NCBI RefSeq assembly: GCF_902859915.1
Contig: NZ_CADIKK010000050.1
Span: 1-39,559 of the forward strand
Reading direction: 5' to 3'
DNA length: 39,559 nt
Source: Paraburkholderia ultramafica
GTDB lineage: Bacteria > Pseudomonadota > Gammaproteobacteria > Burkholderiales > Burkholderiaceae
Each line of letters opens with the position of its first letter. The first letter of the stretch is position 1. Under the pieces are notes generated by a model. That model was not told the DNA's origin. It ran no database searches and saw only the letters and a program-made list of their open reading frames with translations. Shown in pieces: positions 1 to 8,929 of the stretch. The position numbers were made by a program, and so were the translations under genes.

Positions 1-3000
1 CGCCGCGCGGTCGTTGCCGCTATTCGCACTGTCGCGGGTTGCCTGCGTCTGGTCAATTGCGCCGTTGATCGCATCGCCCACGCTGCCCGACAGGCCGAGC
101 GTGAAACCGCTTTGCTTCGTTTCCTGGGTTTCGTCGTGGTGCGAGGTGCTGGTGGCCGCATCGATGATGACATTAGCCGCCGTGCCCGTAACGTTCTGCG
201 CGGCCACGAGATCGCTGCCCGTTACGTGCAGGGTGTTGCCCGCCTGAATCGTGAGGTTGCCGTTCGTGCTGCCCACCAGGCTACCGTTGTTCGTCACGCT
301 GCTGTCGTGCGTCGTCTCCTTCGTGTCGCTGCTGCCGTAGTTGAGGCTAAATCCACCCCCGCTCATCGCGCCGAATCCCGACTTCTTTTCCTCATAGAAC
401 GAACTGCTCTGACTCGTATCCTGCGTCGTGGTGATGTTCACATCATGCACGGCGCTAAGGGCGACATCGTTCGTCCCGACGATCGTGCTGCCCGCGACGT
501 TGATATCCTTGCCGCTTGAAATCGACACGCCGTCCGCCGAAATCATGCTGCCCTGCGAAAGCGTCGTGGTCGTATCGCTCGAACTCGATACCTCCTTGCC
601 GCTTACCACGTTGCTATGACTATGCTGCTCCTGCGAATTGTCGACATAGGTTGCGGTGGCCGCGCCGATATTGACGTTGTTCGCTGCCGCAAGCGTCGCC
701 GTCCCCTGGTCGAGGTTGATCGCGCTGCCGGTGACGTTGATATCGTTGCCCGACGCCACGGTGAGCGAGTTACCGGCGTTGAGTGTCGTCGCGCTCAGCG
801 TATCGGCGGACCGGTGCTGCGATTCCGAATAGCTGCCGTGACTGTCGCTGCCCGAACTGTTGCTGTCGACGGTCGAGGTCGTCTTCGCCGCCTGGAGCGT
901 CACGTCGCCATTCGCCGCAATCGTCCCGCCGCCGCCGAGATTGATATTCGCGCCCGTCGCCGTCAGGTTGCCGCCCACGCCGATCTGCGAGACGCCGCCC
1001 ACGCTGACGGAACTTCCAGTCGTCTGGTTAAGGTTGGTATCCGACACACCGTTCGCGCCCGCGACCACCTTGTGCTCGCCGGTCTGCACCGAGCCGAGAT
1101 CGTAGTTGCCGCCCACGGCCACGCCGAGGTTGCCGCCCACGTTCAGCCTGCCCGCGTTCTGCTCGAAGTTGCCGCCCGTCACGATCGCGGCGTCGCCCGC
1201 CACGTTGAGGTTCGCGATGGGCCCAAGCGTCGTCGTGGTCCGTGTCGCACCCGTCGCGCTAACCTGGTTGACGGTATTCGCCGCCGTATTGAGGATCAGG
1301 TCGCCGCCCGCGTTCAGCGCGAGGCTCCCGGCGTTCACGGTGGCCGAGGTCAGGTCGACATTGCCCGTCGTCGCCAGCGACATGAGGCCGCCGCTCTGCA
1401 ACGTACCGAAAGCGTTGTCGATCTGCTGGCCCTGGATCGAGAGCGTATTGCTTGCCTGTACCGTACCGCTGTTATTGAAGGTCTGCGCGTTCTGCAGATC
1501 GATGTCGGTTGCCGCAATCAGCGGTCCGTTCATGTCCTGCTGGCTCGCCTTCGCGAGATAGACGACCGGCACGAGGACGGACTGCCCGTCAACCACCTGG
1601 GTCTGCATGATGATCACGTTGCTGGTGAGTGCCGCCACCTGGTCCGGTGACAGGCTCATGCCGAGCGGCAGGTCCAGCGACTGCGCGAGCGATGCGCCCG
1701 CCGCCAGCAGCGACTCGTACATCGACTGGACGTCGGTATAGGGACCGAGGACGGCCTTGCCGGTCAGCGAGGTAATCTCGTTCTGCACCAGCTGCTGCTC
1801 GTACATGCCGTCGCCGAGGCGCTTTTCGACGCTTTGCGGATTCAGGCCGAGCTGCTTGAGATAGTAGTCGCTTGAGATAAACGATTTCTGGCTGGTAAAC
1901 GCCGGGTTCGTCTCGATCAGGTACGGCGCGTTCGGCGCGGTATCCGGTCGGAACAGGCCACCCTGGGGAATCGTCAGGTTGCTCAGGACATTGACCGCCG
2001 TCGCGCTCGCGATGACGGGATTAACGAGCCCCGACCCACTGTTGACCGAAGCCGCACCGCCCTTCGTACCGCCCGCGCTGCCGCTGACCCCGCCGACGCT
2101 CACCCCGCCCAGCGACTGGCCGGGGACAAGACCGAGCGAAGGCACGCCCGCATTGCCGGCTGTATTGTCGATATTGACGCCCGTACCGGAAAGCGTGCCG
2201 CCCGCGACGAAGCTCGATTCGTAGCTCGGGAGTGCATAGGTACGGATATCGGCGGGCGCCGCCTGGTAGCCGCCCGGATTGGAACCGACAAACGGCGCAT
2301 TGCCGAACGGCAAGGTCCAGTCCGCAATGCTATGGTCATAGTTCGTGTAGTGATAGTACCCAGAGTAAGTCACCTGCACCTGAGGGGCGGTCTGCCCCTG
2401 CCAGCTATTCTGGTCCAGCGTAATGGGCACGGCAATGTTGCCGACTGCTGCGACCGCGCTCCAGTCGTTCTGGAGCAGGCCCACATGCGACGCATCCAGG
2501 TTGCCGCCCGCAATGATCTGCGCCTGCGGGCTGATCGACGCGATCAGGTTCGCGAGCGCCACGCCCGTATAGGTCGTGTACTGGTAGCCGCTGTTCCACT
2601 GGCCGCCATGTGGGGGCGTGGGATACGCGCCGCCGATGAGGTTTGGATCGCCTGCGGTGGTCCAGCCGACGTACGGATTTCCCGCGGCGCACGCGGTCAT
2701 GTCGATGGCGGTGCAGCCGGACATGCTGATGCCGAGCTGTTCCAGCAGCGACGGGTCAACCGGCTGATTCAGGCCGGTCGTCGCCATCGTCGTCCGCGTA
2801 TTCGTGACCTGATTGGCGTCGAGCGTTATGTCGCCCGCCGATTGAATCAGCGCCGACTGGTTGCGGATGAGATTCGCGTTCGTATAGTTGCCGTTCGCAT
2901 CCTTGCCGCCCGCCAGCACGACGTTGCCGAGACCATAAATCGCGGTCGTCGCCTGCGTATCGGTCATCGTCGTGTCGTCGCGGTTCTCGATATCGGGCGC

Positions 3001-6000
3001 GAGCAGTTCGAGCAGGCCGTTGCTGTCCGTCGCACCGATCAGCGCAGTCGGCCCGACATTCGTTATCGATTGCGCTGCGTTGAGCGAAACGCTACCGCCA
3101 ACTATCGCCCCCGTATTCTCCAGCGTGTTCGAGTGCGTGGTGAGCGTGCCGCCGGCCATCATGACGCCGCTGTTTTCGATATCGCCCGCGTTGATGCCGA
3201 GGTTGTTGACCGCCTCCAGCATCGCACCGTTGTTGAACGTGCCGGGCAGGGTAAAGGTCAGGTCGTGACCGGCGCTGAATTGCAGATCCGGGGTGGGCGC
3301 GAAGTTGCCCTGAACGTTCACCGCCACGTCGTTGGCGGCGCTGTATGCGCCGCCGCCCGTGAGTGCCGCTGCATTCAGCGTCAGGTCGTGCGTCGCGCCG
3401 ATCTGCCCGTTCGTATTCGTAATCGCGCCGGTTGTCGTGATGGCAACGTCGCCGGTCGAACCCGCGAAGCTGCCGATCTCGCCGCCGCTGTTGTCGACGG
3501 TATCGGCCTGAACCGCGACGCTCGCCCCGCTCACCTGGCCGCCCTGTGTATTGGCAAGCGATGACGTATCGACGGCGACGTTTCCGTTGCCCGTCATGAC
3601 GCCACCGCTGTTGATGGTCTGCCTGCCGCCCTGGACTGTCGTATTGCCCGTACCGAGGTTACTGACGAGACCGCCCGTGTTGTCGACGGACGCGGCCTGA
3701 ATCGCAAGCGCGCTCGTATCGGCCGCCGTGCCCGTGCCGGACTGTATCTGTCCGTTCGTATTCGTCAGCACGCCGCCGCTCGCGAGCGACAGGGACGAAA
3801 GCGAGCGTATCGCGCCCTGCGAGTTGTTCACATCGCCCGCGATGCTCGCTGCGATGTTCCCTTGCGCGGCGAGTACGCCGCCCGCGTTGTTGAGGCTCCC
3901 GGCCTGCGCCGCGATCTGGCCGGCAGTGATGATCTTTCCGCCTACGTTTGATAGGGAGCCCGCACTGTTGCCCGGCGCAATCGTCAGGGTTCCCGTTCCG
4001 GCGTCGAGGATCGTACCGCCATCGTTGTTGAGGGTAGCGGGTGCGAGCGTCAGGTCCGTGCTGTTCGTCTGGATCGTCCCGCCGTTCGAGTTGTCTAGCG
4101 TATTGCTGACGTTGACGCCCATCGGCGACGCGCCATACTGCGTGATCGTGCCGCCGTGATTGAGGAGATCCGTCGCGCCGAGCGCGAGCTGGTTCGCCTC
4201 GATATCGCCGTTGCTGTTGTCGAGCGTGCTACCGGCCGTTACCGAGAGGTTCGGCGCGACAATCGAACCGCCGCTATTCGTCAGCGATCCGCTCTGGATG
4301 GTTTCGTTCGAGCCTGCGCCGATCTGGCCGCCATCATTGTTCAGCGTGCCGCTCGCGAGGCTCAGGTCCGCATTCGAAAGCAGCCTGCCGTTCGAGTTGT
4401 CGAGCGTGTTTCCGACCGTGGCCGCAAGACCCGTCTGGCCGAGAACCAGACCCGCCGCGTTGCCGAACGCACCGGCCTGGGCGACGACCCGCCCGTTGCT
4501 CTGGATGGTGCCGCCCGCGTTCGAGATTGCCCCCGCGCCGTGGCCCGCATCAAGCGTCAGCGTACCGATGCCCGCGTGGGTAATCGTGCCGCCATCGTTG
4601 TCGAGGGTGGCGGGCGCAAGCGTCAAATCCGTGCTGTTGGTTTGCAGCGTGCCGCCCGCCGAATTGTCGAGCGTGCCCGATACCGCAACGTTCATCGGCC
4701 CGCTGCCCGTCTGCGTAATCGTTCCCGCGTGATTGACGAGGTTTGTCGCGTTGAGCGATACCTGCGCGGCCTGCGTCGTTCCCGCACTGTTGTCGAGCGT
4801 TGTCGCGCTCTCCGTCACCGTCTGGCCTGCCGCAATCGACCCGCCGCTATTGGTCAGATGCGAACCGGCATTGACCGTCGTATTGCCTGACGCGCCGAGC
4901 GAGCCGCCGCTGTTGTCAACCGATTGCCCGGAAACCTCAAGGTTCGTCTGTGCCGATATCGCGCCCTGGTTGGCAATGCTCCCGCCCTGCACCGCAACAG
5001 CACCATTGCCGCCGATGACGCCGCCCTGTGCGCCGGTTGCGGTCGTACCCGCCGCGTTCACAAGCTGGCCCGTCGTCGTGACCGAAAGGCCATCGCCGTT
5101 CAGTGACGTAATGCGGCCTGCGGTATTGTCGAGCGACGACCCGGCTACCGACAGACCGGCGGCGCTCTGTATCGTCCCCTGGTTGTTCGCGATGGCGCCG
5201 CCGCTGACCTGCATCGTGCCTTGCGAGACAATCGAGCCGCCCTGGTTTGCGATCAGGCCGGACGCCTGCGTCGAGGTCTGCACGACAAGCGGACCTTGCG
5301 CCGAAATTTCACCGCCCTGGTTCGACAGGTTGCGCGCGCTGAGCGTTACGACGCCGCCCGTCAGCGAGCCACCGTCGTTGTCGAGCGTCCCCGCTGCGTT
5401 CGCTATGACCGAGCCGCCTGCGCTCGTCGTCGCGCCCGCGAGGTTCAGGTCGCCGGCAGTTGCCTTCAGCGATACGTTACCGTTCGTCGCCGTTTCGCTA
5501 CCCGCGAGATTGATGCCGCTGCCCGAGAGCGTTGCGTTACCGCCCGCCACGTTCTCGCCGGTCGCGTTCAGCTGCCCGGCCGTCGAAACATTGAGGTCGC
5601 CCGAGTTACCGACCGAGCCATCGTTATTCACACCAGCGCCGAGCGTGCCGGTCGATGCGACATTGCCCGCGTTGATGGTCAGGCCGTTCTGTGCCGCCAG
5701 CGTGCCGCTGTTGGTGAGGGTGCCCGGCGTATTGACCGTGACGAACTGTTGCGCATAGGTCGTACCGCTATTGTCCACGCCGCCCGCCGCGGACACCGAC
5801 AGGTTGCCGGTCGTGTTCGTGCTGCCGGTGAGAACCAGCTTGCCTGCCGTGGTCAGCGTGAGGTCGCCCGCCTGCGCCGCAATGACGCCCGCATTCGATA
5901 CGCCTACACCGTTCTCGGTGCCCACCAGCATGATGCGATTCGCGTACATGCCGCCAAGCTGGCTTACGTCGATGGATACGCCTTGTGGCACGCCGTTACC

Positions 6001-6816
6001 GGCAATAGGCGTTGCCGCGAGCGTATCGTGATCGACCTGGTTTGCACCGGTGACGACATTCAGGGAGTTCGCATAGATTGCCGCGTTCGCCTGCACAGCA
6101 CGGGCGATCAAGTCCACCTGATCCACGTTGGTCGCGTTCAGTCCCGCACCTTGCACGGTGATATTGCCGCCCGTGACGCTGAACCCCGTCAGGTTGCCGC
6201 TCGCATCGAGTAGCGGCGTGCCGGTGGTGAGGATGCCGCGCGTGGTATTGATGAAGCCGCCGCCGTCAACCACGATGCCCGAACCATTGGAAATCACGAC
6301 TTCGGCTTTACTGCCCGCGACTTCGAGATAGCCGCGCATCTGACTCGGCGAACTGCTACTGACCTGGTTGAGAATGATCCGCGCGGACTGACCCGGCAAG
6401 AGATTGGCATTGCCGTTGATCATGCCCGCCTGCTGCGTCTGCACGATGGCGGGCGAGTTGTTCAGGATGACGCCGGGCTTCTGAACGTCGAACTGCGAAT
6501 ACGTATTGACCGAGACACCCGCGCCTGACGGACGGTTAATGTTGACCTGTGGCAGCCCGTTCGCGGTCTGGATCACGGTCGGCGTATGCGCGCCCGCTGC
6601 GATCACCTGTGCATCAACCAGCGAAGGCGCTACACCAAACAGCACTAGCACGGCAAAAGCCGCGAGCCGCATCGAAAACAGGGAAATGCATCGCGCCGGA
6701 TTGTGCCCCGTGGTCTCAGCCGAATCTGTCTTTCCCGATCCGGTGGCGGTTTCTGCGACCGCGACCAGCATGCCCCGGACCCGGCTGTATATCAGCCGGA
6801 ACGTATTCATATTCAT
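1..6816 (-). CDS. Filamentous haemagglutinin / CdiA-type TPS exoprotein (partial, C-terminus off the left edge)
   Basis: One minus-strand frame is open from an ATG at 6816 to base 1, about 2,272 codons, and continues out of the window. The N-terminus has an extended signal peptide (ESPR type: MNMNTFRLIYSRVRGMLVAV), then a second hydrophobic stretch ending near LVDAQV. Next comes the TPS/haemagglutination activity domain (about residues 70-320), with SVNTYSQFDV, KPGVILNN and a degenerate NPNL motif (NANLLPG). Residues ~330-1250 are N/G/T-rich FHA-1 beta-helix repeats. About residue 1630 has the CdiA/FhaB-like segment YLIETNPAF then SVEKRLGDGMYEQQLV, and FHA-2 repeats with EEKKSGFG lie near residue 2140. 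Known role: secretion through a TpsB/ShlB pore and adhesion or contact-dependent inhibition. No TpsB gene is in the window, and the toxin/immunity end cannot be seen. Start 6816 rather than 6810 was chosen from the usual ESPR form; no strong RBS is visible. Confidence 0.95.
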   Translation of the reverse strand, partial: MNMNTFRLIYSRVRGMLVAVAETATGSGKTDSAETTGHNPARCISLFSMRLAAFAVLVLFGVAPSLVDAQVIAAGAHTPTVIQTANGLPQVNINRPSGAGVSVNTYSQFDVQKPGVILNNSPAIVQTQQAGMINGNANLLPGQSARIILNQVSSSSPSQMRGYLEVAGSKAEVVISNGSGIVVDGGGFINTTRGILTTGTPLLDASGNLTGFSVTGGNITVQGAGLNATNVDQVDLIARAVQANAAIYANSLNVVTGANQVDHDTLAATPIAGNGVPQGVSIDVSQLGGMYANRIMLVGTENGVGVSNAGVIAAQAGDLTLTTAGKLVLTGSTNTTGNLSVSAAGGVDNSGTTYAQQFVTVNTPGTLTNSGTLAAQNGLTINAGNVASTGTLGAGVNNDGSVGNSGDLNVSTAGQLNATGENVAGGNATLSGSGINLAGSETATNGNVSLKATAGDLNLAGATTSAGGSVIANAAGTLDNDGGSLTGGVVTLSARNLSNQGGEISAQGPLVVQTSTQASGLIANQGGSIVSQGTMQVSGGAIANNQGTIQSAAGLSVAGSSLDNTAGRITSLNGDGLSVTTTGQLVNAAGTTATGAQGGVIGGNGAVAVQGGSIANQGAISAQTNLEVSGQSVDNSGGSLGASGNTTVNAGSHLTNSGGSIAAGQTVTESATTLDNSAGTTQAAQVSLNATNLVNHAGTITQTGSGPMNVAVSGTLDNSAGGTLQTNSTDLTLAPATLDNDGGTITHAGIGTLTLDAGHGAGAISNAGGTIQSNGRVVAQAGAFGNAAGLVLGQTGLAATVGNTLDNSNGRLLSNADLSLASGTLNNDGGQIGAGSNETIQSGSLTNSGGSIVAPNLSVTAGSTLDNSNGDIEANQLALGATDLLNHGGTITQYGASPMGVNVSNTLDNSNGGTIQTNSTDLTLAPATLNNDGGTILDAGTGTLTIAPGNSAGSLSNVGGKIITAGQIAAQAGSLNNAGGVLAAQGNIAASIAGDVNNSQGAIRSLSSLSLASGGVLTNTNGQIQSGTGTAADTSALAIQAASVDNTGGLVSNLGTGNTTVQGGRQTINSGGVMTGNGNVAVDTSSLANTQGGQVSGASVAVQADTVDNSGGEIGSFAGSTGDVAITTTGAITNTNGQIGATHDLTLNAAALTGGGAYSAANDVAVNVQGNFAPTPDLQFSAGHDLTFTLPGTFNNGAMLEAVNNLGINAGDIENSGVMMAGGTLTTHSNTLENTGAIVGGSVSLNAAQSITNVGPTALIGATDSNGLLELLAPDIENRDDTTMTDTQATTAIYGLGNVVLAGGKDANGNYTNANLIRNQSALIQSAGDITLDANQVTNTRTTMATTGLNQPVDPSLLEQLGISMSGCTAIDMTACAAGNPYVGWTTAGDPNLIGGAYPTPPHGGQWNSGYQYTTYTGVALANLIASISPQAQIIAGGNLDASHVGLLQNDWSAVAAVGNIAVPITLDQNSWQGQTAPQVQVTYSGYYHYTNYDHSIADWTLPFGNAPFVGSNPGGYQAAPADIRTYALPSYESSFVAGGTLSGTGVNIDNTAGNAGVPSLGLVPGQSLGGVSVGGVSGSAGGTKGGAASVNSGSGLVNPVIASATAVNVLSNLTIPQGGLFRPDTAPNAPYLIETNPAFTSQKSFISSDYYLKQLGLNPQSVEKRLGDGMYEQQLVQNEITSLTGKAVLGPYTDVQSMYESLLAAGASLAQSLDLPLGMSLSPDQVAALTSNVIIMQTQVVDGQSVLVPVVYLAKASQQDMNGPLIAATDIDLQNAQTFNNSGTVQASNTLSIQGQQIDNAFGTLQSGGLMSLATTGNVDLTSATVNAGSLALNAGGDLILNTAANTVNQVSATGATRTTTTLGPIANLNVAGDAAIVTGGNFEQNAGRLNVGGNLGVAVGGNYDLGSVQTGEHKVVAGANGVSDTNLNQTTGSSVSVGGVSQIGVGGNLTATGANINLGGGGTIAANGDVTLQAAKTTSTVDSNSSGSDSHGSYSESQHRSADTLSATTLNAGNSLTVASGNDINVTGSAINLDQGTATLAAANNVNIGAATATYVDNSQEQHSHSNVVSGKEVSSSSDTTTTLSQGSMISADGVSISSGKDINVAGSTIVGTNDVALSAVHDVNITTTQDTSQSSSFYEEKKSGFGAMSGGGFSLNYGSSDTKETTHDSSVTNNGSLVGSTNGNLTIQAGNTLHVTGSDLVAAQNVTGTAANVIIDAATSTSHHDETQETKQSGFTLGLSGSVGDAINGAIDQTQATRDSANSGNDRAA
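3960..5106 (-). repeat. Imperfect 573-bp (191-residue) tandem repeat inside the haemagglutinin gene
   Basis: Sequence beginning near 4021 recurs 573 bp further on near 4594, and sequence near 4138 recurs near 4711. The spacing is the same for both and is a multiple of three. Encoded blocks such as TNSTDLTLAPATL followed by NDGGTI appear in both copies. Flanking stretches after 4150 and 4723 also align, with more divergence. This fits expansion of FHA-1 beta-helix coils by unequal exchange. Confidence 0.7.
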
Positions 6817-6991
6817 TTTTTGTGACGATTGCTTTTAATCGGCTGGAAAGTATCCCGGGCCGGGCCAGGCAATCGTCAACAAGTGTCAATCCGATGTGGG
6901 GAAACGACAGTTATTGAAAAATCGTATTTGTCCGATAGACGTGGTGAGTTGCAAGGCGTGCTCACTAGCCGTAGCAGTTCGGCTATTCAAG

Positions 6992-7672
6992 CTACAAGAT
7001 GACGCCCGCATGGAGCGGGCGCAAATGGCGGGAAGTGAATGAACCTTCGAATCTCGCGGCAAGACGCCTCTGCCAGACATCCGTATGCGGTTGCGTCGCG
7101 CTGTCGAACCACCAGCGGCTCGTCGCGTTGTTGCCGCCGCTGTCGATATGCAGCATGACCTTGATGCGCTCGTCGACGGATTTGACCGCGTCATGTCCGG
7201 CCTTCAACAGCAGCGCGAGATTGTCCAACTGGTCGTACTTGCCGAGCGGCCACAACATGCCGCCGGTGATTTCGTTGCCGATCTGCACCCACTCTGGATA
7301 AACACCGTCACGCTTGAGCATCTTCAACACATTCGACGTGTACTCGGCCAACAGCGCGCAGGTCTGCGTGATGTCCTTGCCGGCCCACTCATGCGGCGGA
7401 TACTGCTTGCCCGGATCGGCCCACCAGTCGCTGTAGTGGAAGTCGATCAGCACGGGCATGCCGAGCGCGGCCGCGCGGCGCGCCAGCACTCGCGCATGTT
7501 CGGCATTGTTATAGCCGGCTGCGGGACTTTGATCGGCCGGGAAATAGTTCGGATTGCCAGGATCATTCCAGACCTTGATACGAATCGAGTCGACACCGTG
7601 GCGCTTCAGAATCCGCAGACAGTCGAGCTGCTCGCCATGCTCGTAAAACTTCGCGCCGTTCGATCGCACCAT
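6992..7672 (-). pseudogene. GH53 endo-beta-1,4-galactanase remnant, truncated at both ends
   Basis: The 226-residue frame matches the glycosyl hydrolase 53 (arabinogalactan endo-beta-1,4-galactanase) core. Visible landmarks are GVDSIRIKVWNDP, the DFHYSDWWADPGKQ block and VQIGNEITGG with the acid/base Glu. The family usually has about 340-400 residues. Here the signal peptide and first strand are missing and homology begins immediately at the 7672 junction. After SRWWFDSAT the sequence turns into unrelated residues and stops before the expected second catalytic Glu. It should therefore be inactive. At its 5' side it abuts an aldehyde dehydrogenase fragment on the other strand, which points to a rearrangement breakpoint. 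Confidence 0.75.
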
Positions 7673-7710
7673 TCCTCGTCAACGGCAAGGCGGGGATGAT
7701 GCTGATGGGC

Positions 7711-7893
7711 ACGCTGTTCCGTTTCGGCGACGAAGCCGAGGCGATCCGCCTCGCCAACGACACGCCGTTCGGCCTCGCCGCTTACTTCTACACGCAGGAC
7801 GTGCGGCGTATCGACCGTGTGGCCGGACAACTCGAAGCGGGCGTGATCGGCATCAACGAGGGGGCGGTGTCGAGCGAAGCGGCGCCGTTCGGC
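7711..7893 (+). pseudogene. Aldehyde dehydrogenase C-terminal fragment
   Basis: About 60 residues match the C-terminal part of the succinate-semialdehyde dehydrogenase (GabD-like) ALDH family: LFRFGDEAEAIRLAND, FGLAAYFYTQD, then GVIGINEGAVSSEAAPFG. The usual continuation (GxKxSGxGREGS) is replaced after 7893 by unrelated sequence. The catalytic Cys and the cofactor domain upstream are absent. The fragment begins close to the broken 5' end of the galactanase remnant. It has no start of its own and is best read as debris from a recombination event. Confidence 0.75.
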
Positions 7894-7950
7894 GCTCAGC
7901 CGCTGAACGCGCCGCTTCATGGTCCGAACGCGACGGTAGCCGTTCAACCG

Positions 7951-8676
7951 TTACGTCTTCCGCAACGCAGCCTGATGTGCCTTCACAAGATCGGCCATGC
8001 TGTTGAAGCGGAAGTCGATCTTCGGCTGCGAGCCCGGATCCATCGTCGCGCCGAAGCCCTGCTTCGCGTGCCGGCGATAAATCCAGCACGACGCCAGACC
8101 GAACTCGTTCGCGGGCTTGTGATCGTGGAACAGGCTCTCGGCCGTGTGCAAAATCTTTTCTTTGCCGATGCCCCGCTCGCCGAGCTTTTCCAGCATGTAC
8201 TCGAAATTGCGCGGCGACGGCTTGTATGAACCGACGTCTTCGGCCGTGATGATCGCGTCGAATTCGACCTGCAGTTTCGCGTTGCTGTAGGTGAAGCTCT
8301 CGTTGTCGACATTCGACAGAATGACGAGCTTGTAGTGCTGTTTCAGGTAGCGCAACGCCGCGGCCGAATCGTCGAATGCCGGCCAGTTCTGGATCGACTT
8401 GCCATACGCGATGCAGTCGGCGAGCGTGCACGGCACCCGCCATTCTTCGGCGAGACGCTTGTAGACGATCGGCAGCAATTCCTGATAACGCCGGTGAGGC
8501 GTGTACTTCTGCTGCGACGACTCATGCCGCGCATGCGCTTCGAGCACCTGGTCGCGCGTGAGCGGCGGCTCGACGCGTTCCAGCAGCGGCCGCAAGCCTT
8601 CGAAGATGCCGGTCTCCCAGTCGATCAACGTGCCATAGCAGTCGAAGGTCAGTGTATCGAAGTCAGTCAATTGCAT
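7951..8676 (-). CDS. Haloacid dehalogenase-type (HAD) hydrolase
   Basis: 241 residues, complete. HAD motif I is FDCYGTLIDW with the nucleophile Asp near residue 12. Motif II is LSNVD near 120. Motif III is the Lys of GSYKPSPRNF, followed by an acidic region. The cap-domain layout resembles type II (S)-2-haloacid dehalogenases, where DxYGT is typical. The true substrate could equally be a phosphorylated metabolite. The start at 8676 has GAGG eight bases upstream. It is the only intact gene between several remnants: an aldehyde dehydrogenase piece downstream and an amidohydrolase tail upstream. Confidence 0.85.
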   Translation of the reverse strand: MQLTDFDTLTFDCYGTLIDWETGIFEGLRPLLERVEPPLTRDQVLEAHARHESSQQKYTPHRRYQELLPIVYKRLAEEWRVPCTLADCIAYGKSIQNWPAFDDSAAALRYLKQHYKLVILSNVDNESFTYSNAKLQVEFDAIITAEDVGSYKPSPRNFEYMLEKLGERGIGKEKILHTAESLFHDHKPANEFGLASCWIYRRHAKQGFGATMDPGSQPKIDFRFNSMADLVKAHQAALRKT

Positions 8677-8703
8677 ATGGGTTTCCTCACCAGATTTGCG
8701 GAC

Positions 8704-8799
8704 TTACAAGCGATAAAACGCAGCGGTGTTGTCGTGAAAGAGCGCAAGCCGCTCACCCGGCGCAGCGCACAGGCGTCGCGCCAAAGCAGATGTGGCCAT
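8704..8799 (-). pseudogene. C-terminal tail of an amidohydrolase-2 family gene
   Basis: The last 31 codons of a minus-strand frame read MATSALARRLC, then AAPGERLALFHDNTAAFYRL and a TAA stop. The closing pattern (LFHDNxAxFYRL) is the usual C-terminal helix of TIM-barrel amidohydrolases of the 2-pyrone/resorcylate decarboxylase type. Everything upstream is missing, and an in-frame TGA lies just before the ATG at 8799. It is probably the surviving end of a deleted gene that once preceded the HAD hydrolase gene in the same direction. Confidence 0.55.
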
Positions 8800-8929
8800 A
8801 TGACCTCACGTGCGATTGATCCGCAAGCGTAACGGCCGTCACTAGCCATGGGAATGAATCGATTTCGATAAACATATCTCGCCCAGGTATTAGGCCCGCG
8901 GTTCCGTTCACCTGTTTCCATTCAACGGT

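Noticed and set aside
616..1650. 344-codon plus-strand frame and others like it across 1-6800
   Set aside because: They are antisense to the haemagglutinin frame, have Arg/His/Val-rich composition, no RBS and no domain. The minus-strand frame translates to clear FHA repeats.
7696..8229. 177-codon plus-strand frame read as one gene
   Set aside because: Only the part to 7893 is aldehyde dehydrogenase-like; the rest is antisense to the intact HAD hydrolase gene.
6817..8929. Insertion sequence causing the gene debris
   Set aside because: No transposase frame, terminal inverted repeats or target duplications were found around the broken genes.
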